From NCBI RefSeq assembly GCF_023715345.1, contig NZ_JAMBNY010000012.1, positions 1 through 64,000 of the forward strand: a stretch of 64,000 nucleotides of DNA. Direction: 5' to 3'. The notes under the pieces were generated by a model, which ran no database searches, was not told the DNA's origin, and worked only from the letters and a program-made list of their open reading frames with translations. The DNA comes from Paenibacillus camelliae (GTDB lineage Bacteria; Bacillota; Bacilli; Paenibacillales; Paenibacillaceae). Shown in pieces: positions 56,057 through 64,000 of the stretch (positions are counted from its first letter, which is position 1; every line of letters begins with the position of its first letter). The translations under genes and the position numbers were made by a program.

Positions 56057-56928
56057 TACATCTGCACCTCTTTTCGTTTCGTAATCACCACTTGTGTAAG
56101 CGTAACAAGTGCTACGATCACAAAGAACACAATAGCTTTAGCCTGACCAAGTCCATAGTTACCATATCCGAATATTTCATTAAAGATATTCATTGCAAAT
56201 AGCTCAGTTGTATGAATTGGACCACCATTGGTTAGTGATAAATTGACATCGTAAATTTTGAATGCACCGGACAATGTTAAAAATAAGCAAATTGTAAAGG
56301 ATGGCATCAACAATGGGAAAACAATTTTCGTAATACGATGCCATAAATTTGCTCCATCTACTTTAGCTGCCTCCATCACTTCTTCGGAAATCCCTTGAAT
56401 ACCAGCGATATAGATAACCATCGTATAGCCTGCCATTTGCCATGTAAATACAATAACAAGAGCTAGCAAGGCATAGTTTGGATCAATGAGCCAATTAAAG
56501 AAGATGGAGTCTATTCCTGTTGTCTCACCTATCTGTTTAAATCCATCCGTGAAAATGAAGCGCCAAATGTAACCTAAGATTAGACCACCAATAAGGTTTG
56601 GCATAAATAGCAGGGTACGTGCTAGGTTGCTCGTTCTAAAACCTGCAGTTACGATTAAGGAGAAGATCAAGCCTAACAGATTGACGCTAATTAGAGCGAA
56701 TACTGTAAATTTGATTGTTTGCCATGCGGAATCAAGAAAACGTTGATCCTGAAATAGTGTCGCGTAGTTATCCAAGCCGACGAATAATTTCGGGTTGCTC
56801 GGAATACCATCCCAGTCGATAAAGGAATAATAGATCCCGATCAAAAATGGAATGACGACGACCGTTAAGAAAATTAAAAATAGCGGCATTGTAAAAAGCA
56901 TATACCATAGCTTGCTATTTCTATTCAT
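56056..56928 (-). CDS. Sugar ABC transporter permease, MalF type
   Basis: A 290-residue inner-membrane subunit with six helices. The EAA loop reads EEVMEAAKVDGANLWHRITKIVFPLL. ATG at 56928 has AAAGGGTG upstream, which shortens the longest reading by 20 residues. It follows the binding-protein gene. Confidence 0.93.
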   Translation of the reverse strand: MNRNSKLWYMLFTMPLFLIFLTVVVIPFLIGIYYSFIDWDGIPSNPKLFVGLDNYATLFQDQRFLDSAWQTIKFTVFALISVNLLGLIFSLIVTAGFRTSNLARTLLFMPNLIGGLILGYIWRFIFTDGFKQIGETTGIDSIFFNWLIDPNYALLALVIVFTWQMAGYTMVIYIAGIQGISEEVMEAAKVDGANLWHRITKIVFPLLMPSFTICLFLTLSGAFKIYDVNLSLTNGGPIHTTELFAMNIFNEIFGYGNYGLGQAKAIVFFVIVALVTLTQVVITKRKEVQM

Positions 56929-57026
56929 AATTGAAATCACCCTTTCACCAGAATTGTCGTAGTAGATAAAACGAAAGCCTAACTTCATGTTTCAGAGTTA
57001 GGCTTTCCATATTGCACATCCCTGTA

Positions 57027-58292
57027 TTATTTAGCAGCTTTTGCCCACACTTCACCAAGCTTCTCTAGATATTGCTCTGGAGTCATGGAAGTGTTAAGGA
57101 AAAATTCAGATGTTAGAGGCGCTAGATCATTAATGATAATCCCTTGTGGGAAATAATTTAGTGCCCAAGATATAGTGTTGCCTGACTGAGTTGCATCAAA
57201 TACTTGTTGTGATAGTGGATCTAGTCCAGTTGGTTCGATTGTTGTTACAGCTGGAATGAATCCGAAATCATTAACTACTGTGTTTTTACCTGTTTCACTT
57301 GTGTATAGCCAATCAATGAAAGCATTTGCTGCTTTGATTTGAGCTTCTGATGCTTTGTTGTTAATAACCCAGCCAGCTGGAATATCAACCGCTAGTTTAT
57401 CGTTTCCTAGAATCGGAAGTGGAGCCATACCGATTTCCATTTCATCATAATCAGCTAGCATACCGTAGCTCCAGTTACCTTGGTGAACAGCTGCTGTTTT
57501 ACCAGTCGCTAGATCACCCATTTGCGTGTCGTACGTTACTTCCATTGGATTAACGGAGTTAGCACGGATCGCGTCCATTACTTGAGCAAACTCTTGGAAT
57601 GCTGGAACTTCTGACAATTTCACTTCGCCTTTGTTCACTTGCTCGATGAAAGCAACAGGATCTTCCTGTAATGCGAACGGAGTATTAATGATGTGACCAA
57701 TTAGGAAATAAGCTTCTTGAGACAAGCTTAGACCGTTAATACCGTCAGCTTTGAACTGCTCTAATTGTTGAACTAGAGAATTTGTATCCGTTACTTTAGA
57801 AGGGTCGTAAAGCTCTTTGTTGTACACAAGACCGAAGCCTTCAACACCGATTGGCATACCCACCACTTTACCGTCAATTTCTAGTGCCATGTTAGGAGAA
57901 ATATACTCCGCATACGGCTCATTCGTCATATCATGGTAGTAGGAAGCGAATTTCTCAGCCTCTGCACCTGGCTGTACGGAGAAAATCGTTGGGCCTTCAT
58001 TAGCTGCAAGCTTTGTTTGTAGCTGTGTAATGTAAGAGTCACCAGCGGATCCCCATACTTCAACTTCATTACCTGTTTCTTCTTTATACTTAACCACTAG
58101 ATTTTCAAGTGCTTCAGCAATTTCAACTTTACTTTGGAACAACGTAATCTTTTCTAATTTTTCGCTTTGGTTAGCGTTGTTTCCTGTGTTGCTTGTGCCT
58201 TCATTGGCTTTGTTGTTTGCATTGTTGCCACAAGCTGACAATACAATTAACATCGCAGACAGTAGGACGAATGCCCATCTTTTCTTCATCAT
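57027..58292 (-). CDS. Sugar ABC transporter solute-binding lipoprotein
   Basis: A 421-residue extracytoplasmic binding protein of the MalE/MsmE type. It has a signal peptide with the lipobox LSAC, an N-rich linker, then a two-lobe fold. Aromatic residues in NFFPQG-type and WSYGMLADYD stretches suit an oligosaccharide site. ATG at 58292 has AGGGGGT upstream. It is the first transporter gene. Confidence 0.92.
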   Translation of the reverse strand: MMKKRWAFVLLSAMLIVLSACGNNANNKANEGTSNTGNNANQSEKLEKITLFQSKVEIAEALENLVVKYKEETGNEVEVWGSAGDSYITQLQTKLAANEGPTIFSVQPGAEAEKFASYYHDMTNEPYAEYISPNMALEIDGKVVGMPIGVEGFGLVYNKELYDPSKVTDTNSLVQQLEQFKADGINGLSLSQEAYFLIGHIINTPFALQEDPVAFIEQVNKGEVKLSEVPAFQEFAQVMDAIRANSVNPMEVTYDTQMGDLATGKTAAVHQGNWSYGMLADYDEMEIGMAPLPILGNDKLAVDIPAGWVINNKASEAQIKAANAFIDWLYTSETGKNTVVNDFGFIPAVTTIEPTGLDPLSQQVFDATQSGNTISWALNYFPQGIIINDLAPLTSEFFLNTSMTPEQYLEKLGEVWAKAAK

Positions 58293-58411
58293 TGTAATAC
58301 CCCCTAAAATTATCTTCCTTTTAATTATATTTTTTATCATCTACTGACCACAGGTGTTATATTCACCTAAATGAGTAATTTTTGAATCTGCTGTCCGAGT
58401 AAATAAATAAA

Positions 58412-58479
58412 AGCATCCAGCAACAGTGACAATCCTACAAATTCAGTAAGAGTTTGTCATTTATTGCTTGCTGGATGCT
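58412..58479 (-). terminator. Terminator after yesMN
   Basis: Stem agcatccagcaa (58412-58423) with ttgctggatgct (58468-58479) plus inner tgacaa/tttgtca pairing, followed by UUUUAUUUAUUU on the minus strand. It separates the regulators from the transporter operon. Confidence 0.85.
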
Positions 58480-58494
58480 AATAAGTATTAAGTA

Positions 58495-60048
58495 TTACGG
58501 CTTATACGTTTTTCTATAAGCGGTAGGCGTCATGCCTATATGCTTTTTGAACACCTTGCTAAAGTAATTAAGCTCTTCGAAGCCACTCTCCTCTGCTACT
58601 TCGTGTATCGTTAAGTCAGTGTGTACTAGCAGTGAGCAGGCCTTATCCATTCTAAGCTGAGATAAATAATTCATAATCGTTGTCTGATATTCTTCCTTAA
58701 ATCGCTTAGCTAAGTATTGAGGAGAGAAATGAAATTGCTCGGCAAGACTTGCCAGAGTAATATCTTCCTTCATGTGGTCGTTTATATAGTTACGAACGGC
58801 AGCAATTGATTGTACAGAACCACTCTCAACTTTACTGTAATCGATAAGCTCGACAATGTCGCTAAAGGTCTGCTTCAGTCTCGCTGACCATTCCTCCATC
58901 TGAGCAAGCCATAAAGGCATCGTAGCATGAAAACGATCATCACTTAATTGAACATAGATACGCATCAATAGCAAATTTATCTCCACCGTATAATGCTGCA
59001 GCTCTCTTAACGTTAATCGGCCCCCGGCCGTCAATTCACGTGTAAACTCATCGACCAGCTCATGAAGGTATTGCTTATTTTTTGAGCGAACGGCTTCTAC
59101 AATAACACGCTCCTTATCAATGAAAAACAAGGATGCCTCGGACTTTTCAATCTGCTTCGAGCTACTAAGGACATTGCTATTGAGGATCACGGACTTCTCC
59201 TCAAGCAATACTTGCTGAAGCTTATCTGCGGCTAAAGCTACACTGCGAAAGCCTACAAAGGAGGAAAGTCGAAGCGTGCGCTGCCATGCCTCCTGAAGTC
59301 TATAAACAGATTTCTCGATGTCATCGGGCAGCATTCTCGTGCTAACAAACAATATAATGAATGATTGGTACTGTAGCGAATACCAAGCTCCAAGCGGCGT
59401 GAATAACTCTTCTATTATATTTTTGACGGCAAAGTTGAACAATTGCTCGTCGCGTTCATAATATTGTTTAACGATAGCATCTTTATTTCTTGGTAGATAT
59501 GTGATGACATAGAAACGATCAGGGTCAATGCCTAAGGTAGCTAAGAAGTCTGAAATCGCACGGCTTCCGTTCTGCTCTTCCTCGATTAGGCTTGCAAAGC
59601 GCTGTTCATTAACTATATTATTTACCTCATTTAAACGAAAATTGTTGCTTAGCTCTTTAAGCCGTGCCTGCTGTTCCTCTCTTATTTGCTTGCATGCCTT
59701 CTCAATCGCTTGATCAAGATCGCTAATTTTGAATGGCTTAAGCAAATAATCTATACCATTGGCAAGCAGTGTTGCGCGTGTATAAGTAAACTGCTGATAT
59801 CCGCTCAACACAATAACCTTGGATGTCCAACCTTCCTCTCTTAGCTTCTCTAGAAACTGTGGACCATCCATAATATGCATGCTCATGTCCGAGATGATTA
59901 GCTCTGGATGATGCTGCCTAACCAGCTCCAGTGCTTCTAGGCCGTTGTCAGCCATTAGTATTTGATTAATCCCGTGCTTTGACCAATCAATGGAAAGCTC
60001 TATGCCCTCACGCACATGCTCTTCATCATCAACAATCAGCAGCTTCAT
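58495..60048 (-). CDS. yesN: YesN-type response regulator with AraC domain
   Basis: A 517-residue regulator. The receiver domain (about 1-120) has the phosphorylated D54. A long central region follows. The AraC DNA-binding domain (about 415-515: DITLASLAEQFHFSPQYLAKRFKEEY) ends with EELNYFSKVFKKHIGMTPTAYRK. It pairs with the kinase before it (20-base overlap), and should activate the downstream sugar operon on sensing its substrate. Confidence 0.93.
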   Translation of the reverse strand: MKLLIVDDEEHVREGIELSIDWSKHGINQILMADNGLEALELVRQHHPELIISDMSMHIMDGPQFLEKLREEGWTSKVIVLSGYQQFTYTRATLLANGIDYLLKPFKISDLDQAIEKACKQIREEQQARLKELSNNFRLNEVNNIVNEQRFASLIEEEQNGSRAISDFLATLGIDPDRFYVITYLPRNKDAIVKQYYERDEQLFNFAVKNIIEELFTPLGAWYSLQYQSFIILFVSTRMLPDDIEKSVYRLQEAWQRTLRLSSFVGFRSVALAADKLQQVLLEEKSVILNSNVLSSSKQIEKSEASLFFIDKERVIVEAVRSKNKQYLHELVDEFTRELTAGGRLTLRELQHYTVEINLLLMRIYVQLSDDRFHATMPLWLAQMEEWSARLKQTFSDIVELIDYSKVESGSVQSIAAVRNYINDHMKEDITLASLAEQFHFSPQYLAKRFKEEYQTTIMNYLSQLRMDKACSLLVHTDLTIHEVAEESGFEELNYFSKVFKKHIGMTPTAYRKTYKP

Positions 60049-61837
60049 GCTCGTTCCCCCTAGGTGTTTCGATTGGCAACCGTAATGCTACAACTGTGCG
60101 CTCATAAGACTTGCTCTCAATAGACCATTGGAACGCTCGGCCATAATACAGCGATAATCTTTTTAGTACATTGGACAAGCCAATTCCTTGTCTTTCTGTT
60201 ACGATAACCTGCTGCTCAACGTAGCTTGCTTTTACTTGCTCAATTTGCTGCTCTGTAAAGCCTTTTCCATTATCTATTACTTCAACTAACATGTCATGCT
60301 GAGACAATGTAATATCAACAACGATATGAATATGTCCTTGCCCACGCTCCAACCCATGGATAATACTGTTTTCAATAAGCGGTTGCAGCATCATCTTCGG
60401 TACGTGAATGTGATGTGCTTCTTCAGGACACTTCAGCTCGAATTGGAGCTTTTGCTTATATCGTCCCTGCTGCAGCACCATATAATGCTTCAAATGCTCG
60501 ATTTCCTCCCATAGCAGCACATCTTCCTTTTCAATATCCATAGAATAACGGAATAATGCGGCAAATTCAGCCAATCGATCACTCACCTCACTAGCATTAG
60601 ATTTAATTGCTAGCGTGCCAATCGATTGCAATGTGTTGTAGAAGAAATGCGGGTTAATTTGTGCCTGCAGCATTTTTAGTCTTGCCTGAGACAGCTCTAG
60701 CTGATGACGATATTGCTTATTCCACAGCTCATCCAGCTCAATCGCCATTTCTTGAAACCGAATCTCTAGAAGGTCAAGCTCATCCGGCGTGGCAGGGGCA
60801 GCCTTCTTCATTAGTCGGAAATTTCCCATTTGCAGCTTTTTTATATTTCGCAGCATATGCTTAATTCTGCGCAGCATATAATACGAAATGATTGCTGCCA
60901 ATATCGAAACAAATACAATCGAGATCACTTGAATCGACAAGGTCTTGCCTAATGCAGCGGTAAGTGCCTCATTAATGAGTGCTTGCGGTATGAACTTCAC
61001 AAGTGTCACAGTCAAGCCATTATCTACTGTTTCCCGATAATAGACATAGCTGCCTTCCTTCGCTTGTAATTCCCCTTTGGATATGCCTATACTCGAAGCC
61101 TGCAATGCTGCCTCAAGCTCATTATGCCAAGCCAAGCTATGTTCTGTTAATGATGAAACTGCTTCACTCTCCGTTGCATAGAGCAGCTCCATCTCCTTAC
61201 CGATAAACATGTATACCGGACCTTGCTCGCTTGTCGTTAACGATGCAAGCATGCTCTGTATTTGCGTGGTCTTCACATCAAATGTCGTGATCCCGATAAC
61301 GTCTCGAGTAGATATATCAATGAAGGGCTTATTCACGCGCAGTCTTAGCTCGCGATTAATATTCGTTACTTGAAAGGGATGCTGAAGCTCGCTATGAGCA
61401 TACGACAGCTCTCCATTTCGAAAGTCAGGTATCGTAATTTTCGAATTGTAAGTATTGCGAATATTGAATTGCTTATTCGTAAGTGCACTCTTGTAGGAGA
61501 CCGTGCCTACTTCCCCGTAATTTGCATAAATTTGCCCAAGCCTTTGCGCAATATATACGCTTTCTGCCGGTGATTGTGGCTCTGTCGATGAAAGCAGTCT
61601 TACAAGCGCAGGATCAGAGAAGTACGATAAGCCAAGCAACGACAAATCATGGAGATAGGATTGTAACGCGGACATCGTAATCGACATTGAATTTTGATTC
61701 AGTTCTACGTACTGCTTCTTGATCTCTTTACCTGTAATCTGATAAGACAAATAGTTGGATATAATAAATGGTATAGTGGTCGCAATAATTAAGCTAATAA
61801 TAATTTTAGATATGATGCTTCCTTTAATAAGCTTCAT
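60029..61837 (-). CDS. yesM: YesM-type sensor histidine kinase
   Basis: A 602-residue membrane kinase of the LytS/YesM type. It has a first helix at about 10-31, an extracellular sensor region (about 32-295), a second helix at about 300-322, a HAMP domain, then the phosphorylated H397 in QINPHFFYNTLQS. The HATPase domain has ENSIIHG and DNGKGF. Ligand is unknown, but genome context points to the oligosaccharide handled by the next operon. Confidence 0.93.
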   Translation of the reverse strand: MKLIKGSIISKIIISLIIATTIPFIISNYLSYQITGKEIKKQYVELNQNSMSITMSALQSYLHDLSLLGLSYFSDPALVRLLSSTEPQSPAESVYIAQRLGQIYANYGEVGTVSYKSALTNKQFNIRNTYNSKITIPDFRNGELSYAHSELQHPFQVTNINRELRLRVNKPFIDISTRDVIGITTFDVKTTQIQSMLASLTTSEQGPVYMFIGKEMELLYATESEAVSSLTEHSLAWHNELEAALQASSIGISKGELQAKEGSYVYYRETVDNGLTVTLVKFIPQALINEALTAALGKTLSIQVISIVFVSILAAIISYYMLRRIKHMLRNIKKLQMGNFRLMKKAAPATPDELDLLEIRFQEMAIELDELWNKQYRHQLELSQARLKMLQAQINPHFFYNTLQSIGTLAIKSNASEVSDRLAEFAALFRYSMDIEKEDVLLWEEIEHLKHYMVLQQGRYKQKLQFELKCPEEAHHIHVPKMMLQPLIENSIIHGLERGQGHIHIVVDITLSQHDMLVEVIDNGKGFTEQQIEQVKASYVEQQVIVTERQGIGLSNVLKRLSLYYGRAFQWSIESKSYERTVVALRLPIETPRGNEHEAADC

Positions 61838-62033
61838 TCAAGCATCCTCCCCAGTATGCAAACATGTCAGTATTCGCAGTTCATTGTAGCATAGCAATGA
61901 GAGAAATGGATAGAAGAGCTAATTTGCAGTTTACTTCATTATTGGAACATAACGGATGATTATAGAGTGATAATAGGCATCGTTATTATACAGACTCTGC
62001 ATCGATCCCTATACAGTATAGGAGGTGATTAAT

Positions 62034-62357
62034 ATGTATTTAATTACAGCTGTGTACATCATCATTCTTATTGCTTTTATCGTACTATTAGTATTGGGTA
62101 TTATTCAATGTGCGAAAAACTCGTTCAAGGCTGGACTCATCTTCTTTAGCATGATGATCTTGCTGAAGGCTTACTCTTACATCTCTCCGCAATTTATCAA
62201 TCGTATGCTACAATCTCGAGCATTCGATATAAGCATAGGCTTATTCATAAGTATTCATAATCTAGTGATATTATTGGTCGAAATCAGTGCTTACGTCATA
62301 CTAGTCATTGGGCTCTACAATCTGTGGAGTAGTAAAAAAGCTAATTTCCATCGTTAG
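62034..62357 (+). CDS. Small membrane protein, paralogue of the last gene
   Basis: A 107-residue protein with three hydrophobic helices (about 5-25, 33-50, 70-96). The ending L-Y-N-L-W-S-S-K-K is shared with the gene at the window end (L-Y-R-L-W-R-K-K). GGAGGTG lies six bases before ATG 62034. It is followed by a hairpin at about 62370-62402. Family unknown. Confidence 0.72.
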   Translation: MYLITAVYIIILIAFIVLLVLGIIQCAKNSFKAGLIFFSMMILLKAYSYISPQFINRMLQSRAFDISIGLFISIHNLVILLVEISAYVILVIGLYNLWSSKKANFHR

Positions 62358-62369
62358 CACCATAAACAA

Positions 62370-62403
62370 AACACTCCTACAGTCGTGAGCTGTAAGGAGT
62401 GCT
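62370..62403 (+). terminator. Terminator after small membrane gene
   Basis: Stem cactcctacag with ctgtaaggagtg (one bulge), followed by cuuugu. It is moderately convincing. Confidence 0.6.
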
Positions 62404-62474
62404 TTGTTATGTACATGGATATATTGTTTCTGCATGCTCACTGCAGATCTTGAGTGAACAATTTATCTATTGTG

Positions 62475-63416
62475 TTACAGGCTGGCTTGCTCAATCCAAA
62501 GCTTACGTTTCTCATACATCATCGTCAACTCATTTTCTTCTGCCCGTATACTAGCTTCAAGTGTATTAACGACCATCCTTACTTGATGAAGAGCATTCAA
62601 TGTCTGCTGCTGAGCATCGTTGATTCTACCCTGCACAATCCAATCCGCAATTAACCCATCAAACCAGTAATCAGCCATTTTAAGTATTCCGCCTATATCT
62701 ACTTGAACATCAATAGCTTGCTTCAGATCAGCAAGCTCCTTATGGAAGACTTCTAGCTGTCGATTAGCGTTATGAATATAGCTGCGCGCATCATCGATAT
62801 GTTCGTGCTTAATATGAGTGCTTATTAATCCGCCGTTTGCCCACATATCCCAATTTCCCCAGTTCTCAGCTTTCTCTAAGCTATTGGAAGCATCACTTAG
62901 GTGTGACATTACACTTTTCCCAGCCGATAGTGCTTCACGCAGCTCTTTAAGCAACAGACTTTTTTCTGCAATTAGCAGCTCCATCTCATCAAGCTCAAGC
63001 GCTGATTGCGGGCATGTTCTTAGCCATTCTTCCTTTTCGTGCATTAGTCGGTTGTATTCGGATTCTGCATTAGCCAATTCAGCTAATTTCAAGCCGTTCT
63101 CTTTCTGCTCTTCCTTTAACTCTGCCAGCGTTTGCTCAGCTTCCTGCAGCTTCAACGCTGCTGCCAAGGCCTCCTGACGTTCAAGCTCTAACTGCTCCTC
63201 TTTGCTGCGCAAAATAGTATGAAATAAATTCGTTAGCGACATTGTTGTTAGCTTCTCTACATCCCGCTGCTCCATATCAAGCTTCACCTTAAGCTCAATA
63301 ATTAGCGCTTCCTGCTCTCTCATGCGCTGAGCTAGCAGCTGTCGTCTGCTTTCCAACCGTGAATGCTCATGCAACCGTTCCTTTGTTTCAATCAACTGCT
63401 TAAAATCTATCGCCAT
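62475..63416 (-). CDS. Coiled-coil protein with WGxWD-type C-terminal domain
   Basis: A 313-residue cytoplasmic protein. Residues about 1-170 are a long coiled coil with many L-E-x-x heptads. The centre (about 180-215) holds NWGNWDMWANGGLISTHIKHEHIDDA, which resembles a motif I have seen in unnamed proteins of many bacteria. The rest is helical. Start: ATG 63416 and TTG 63419 are both possible with GGGAGG upstream. The gene lies between two paralogous small membrane genes, and a structural or scaffold role is inferred. Confidence 0.75.
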   Translation of the reverse strand: MAIDFKQLIETKERLHEHSRLESRRQLLAQRMREQEALIIELKVKLDMEQRDVEKLTTMSLTNLFHTILRSKEEQLELERQEALAAALKLQEAEQTLAELKEEQKENGLKLAELANAESEYNRLMHEKEEWLRTCPQSALELDEMELLIAEKSLLLKELREALSAGKSVMSHLSDASNSLEKAENWGNWDMWANGGLISTHIKHEHIDDARSYIHNANRQLEVFHKELADLKQAIDVQVDIGGILKMADYWFDGLIADWIVQGRINDAQQQTLNALHQVRMVVNTLEASIRAEENELTMMYEKRKLWIEQASL

Positions 63417-63551
63417 CAAGTACCGCCTCCCATTACCGAATCTTTTATGTTTAATACGTAAAATTTAATTATTGGATTCATATAGTAGAAAATAATGAAA
63501 TTTATGGTTAAAATTATATGAAAGAGGTGATTTGCTATCTTTATCAATTAT

Positions 63552-63860
63552 TTGCAATTTGCATTTCCTATTATATTATTCATCTGTTTTATTGTCGGAC
63601 TAATCTTAAGCAGCAAGCACGCTTTTCGAGAAGGCACTGTTTTTTTTCTATTATTAATAGTCGTCGAGATTATAAAATTTTTCATCTCTCTATTATCCGA
63701 ACGGATTATTATATCGGCTCAAGACTTGTTTGGAATAAGTGGGGGGCAGCTTATTAGTATCATACACACTATGCTGACAGCTATAGAGCTCATTGCCTTT
63801 ATTACCTTAATTCAAGGACTTTACCGCCTATGGAGAAAGAAGGAGAGCAATCCAGCATGA
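63552..63860 (+). CDS. Small membrane protein, paralogue of 62034-62357
   Basis: At least 102 residues with three helices. Aligned to its paralogue it shares G-x-x-x-x-S/A-K-x-x-F-x-x-G and the ending G-L-Y-x-L-W. The first usable in-frame codon here is TTG at 63552, too far (about 22 bases) from AGAGGTGA. Alignment with the paralogue puts the start at 63537, where the codon is ATC. The gene may use AUC or be decaying. Confidence 0.6.
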   Translation: MQFAFPIILFICFIVGLILSSKHAFREGTVFFLLLIVVEIIKFFISLLSERIIISAQDLFGISGGQLISIIHTMLTAIELIAFITLIQGLYRLWRKKESNPA

Positions 63861-63987
63861 TTGTTCTCTTTTACTTACATCTATTATATGATAACTAATT
63901 GTAACGTCTAATTTTTGCTGTAAGATAATGGTAGACTACTGCAGCTCCAGTGAGAAGCTAAAGAGCTATATAAAAATATAGCAACCT

Positions 63988-64000
63988 AAAAGGAGTAACT
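63988..64000 (+). promoter_or_regulatory. Ribosome binding site of a gene beyond the window
   Basis: The last bases read aaaaggagtaact, a good AAGGAG placed before a gene that starts outside. The rest of 63861-64000 shows nothing clear. Confidence 0.4.

Overview
The window looks like the chromosome of a spore-forming, low-to-moderate GC Firmicute of the Paenibacillaceae type (Paenibacillus/Cohnella-like). The evidence is a GerA-type spore germinant receptor operon, a LysM-GH18 cortex-lytic enzyme, the Bacillus-order purine operon purEKBCSQLFMNHD with an inverted PurBox pair and a guanine riboswitch, YesM/YesN two-component regulation of a sugar ABC transporter, and strong AGGAGG-type ribosome binding sites with some TTG and GTG starts. 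No rRNA, tRNA, CRISPR array, prophage or intact insertion sequence was seen.

Layout. 0.2-8.7 kb is mostly minus strand housekeeping: an EamA exporter, RlmD-type rRNA methyltransferase, a translationally coupled yerC-cbiX-dagK cluster, a PiT phosphate transporter with its DUF47 partner, and a YerB-like lipoprotein. A plus-strand basic hypothetical protein lies among them. 8.8-12.6 kb (plus) is a complete GerB-GerA-GerC germinant receptor operon. 12.7-16.3 kb holds an alpha/beta hydrolase, a polysaccharide deacetylase lipoprotein, a repeat-rich gap and two small envelope proteins. 16.4-31.5 kb (minus) is the complete de novo purine operon. It is driven by one promoter near 31.85 kb under PurR and a guanine riboswitch. 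32.2-44.5 kb holds SleL, a necrosis-inducing-protein-like (NLP) secreted protein, a nitroreductase, MsrAB, a 1.5-kb hairpin array, a phosphodiester-glycosidase pair, the pxpABC 5-oxoprolinase operon, a VOC protein and an NCS2 purine permease with its own guanine riboswitch. 44.6-49.9 kb has an autoregulated GntR/DUF1648 pair, a large secreted PKD protein and a DUF4363/DUF421 pair. 50-61.8 kb (minus) is a carbohydrate system: YesM-YesN sensor/regulator, a three-gene sugar importer, a debranching-type glucosidase, a GH65 phosphorylase and beta-phosphoglucomutase. The end holds two small paralogous membrane proteins flanking a coiled-coil protein.

How the genes work together. Purine supply is controlled at synthesis (pur operon) and uptake (NCS2 permease) by the same ligand through two guanine aptamers. 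The carbohydrate locus reads as sense, import, trim, phosphorolyse, and convert beta-glucose-1-phosphate to glucose-6-phosphate.

The most unusual content is non-coding. At least three families of long, imperfect hairpin repeats fill the looser gaps of the pur operon and a 1.5-kb array at 36.46-37.95 kb. The stems differ in sequence between copies but keep pairing (compensatory changes). Two of the families share the same outer ends, ggctttcag and catcaaagcc, and differ inside, and one array unit is a chimera of both. I do not recognise these families, and they are the best candidate here for an undescribed modular structured element.
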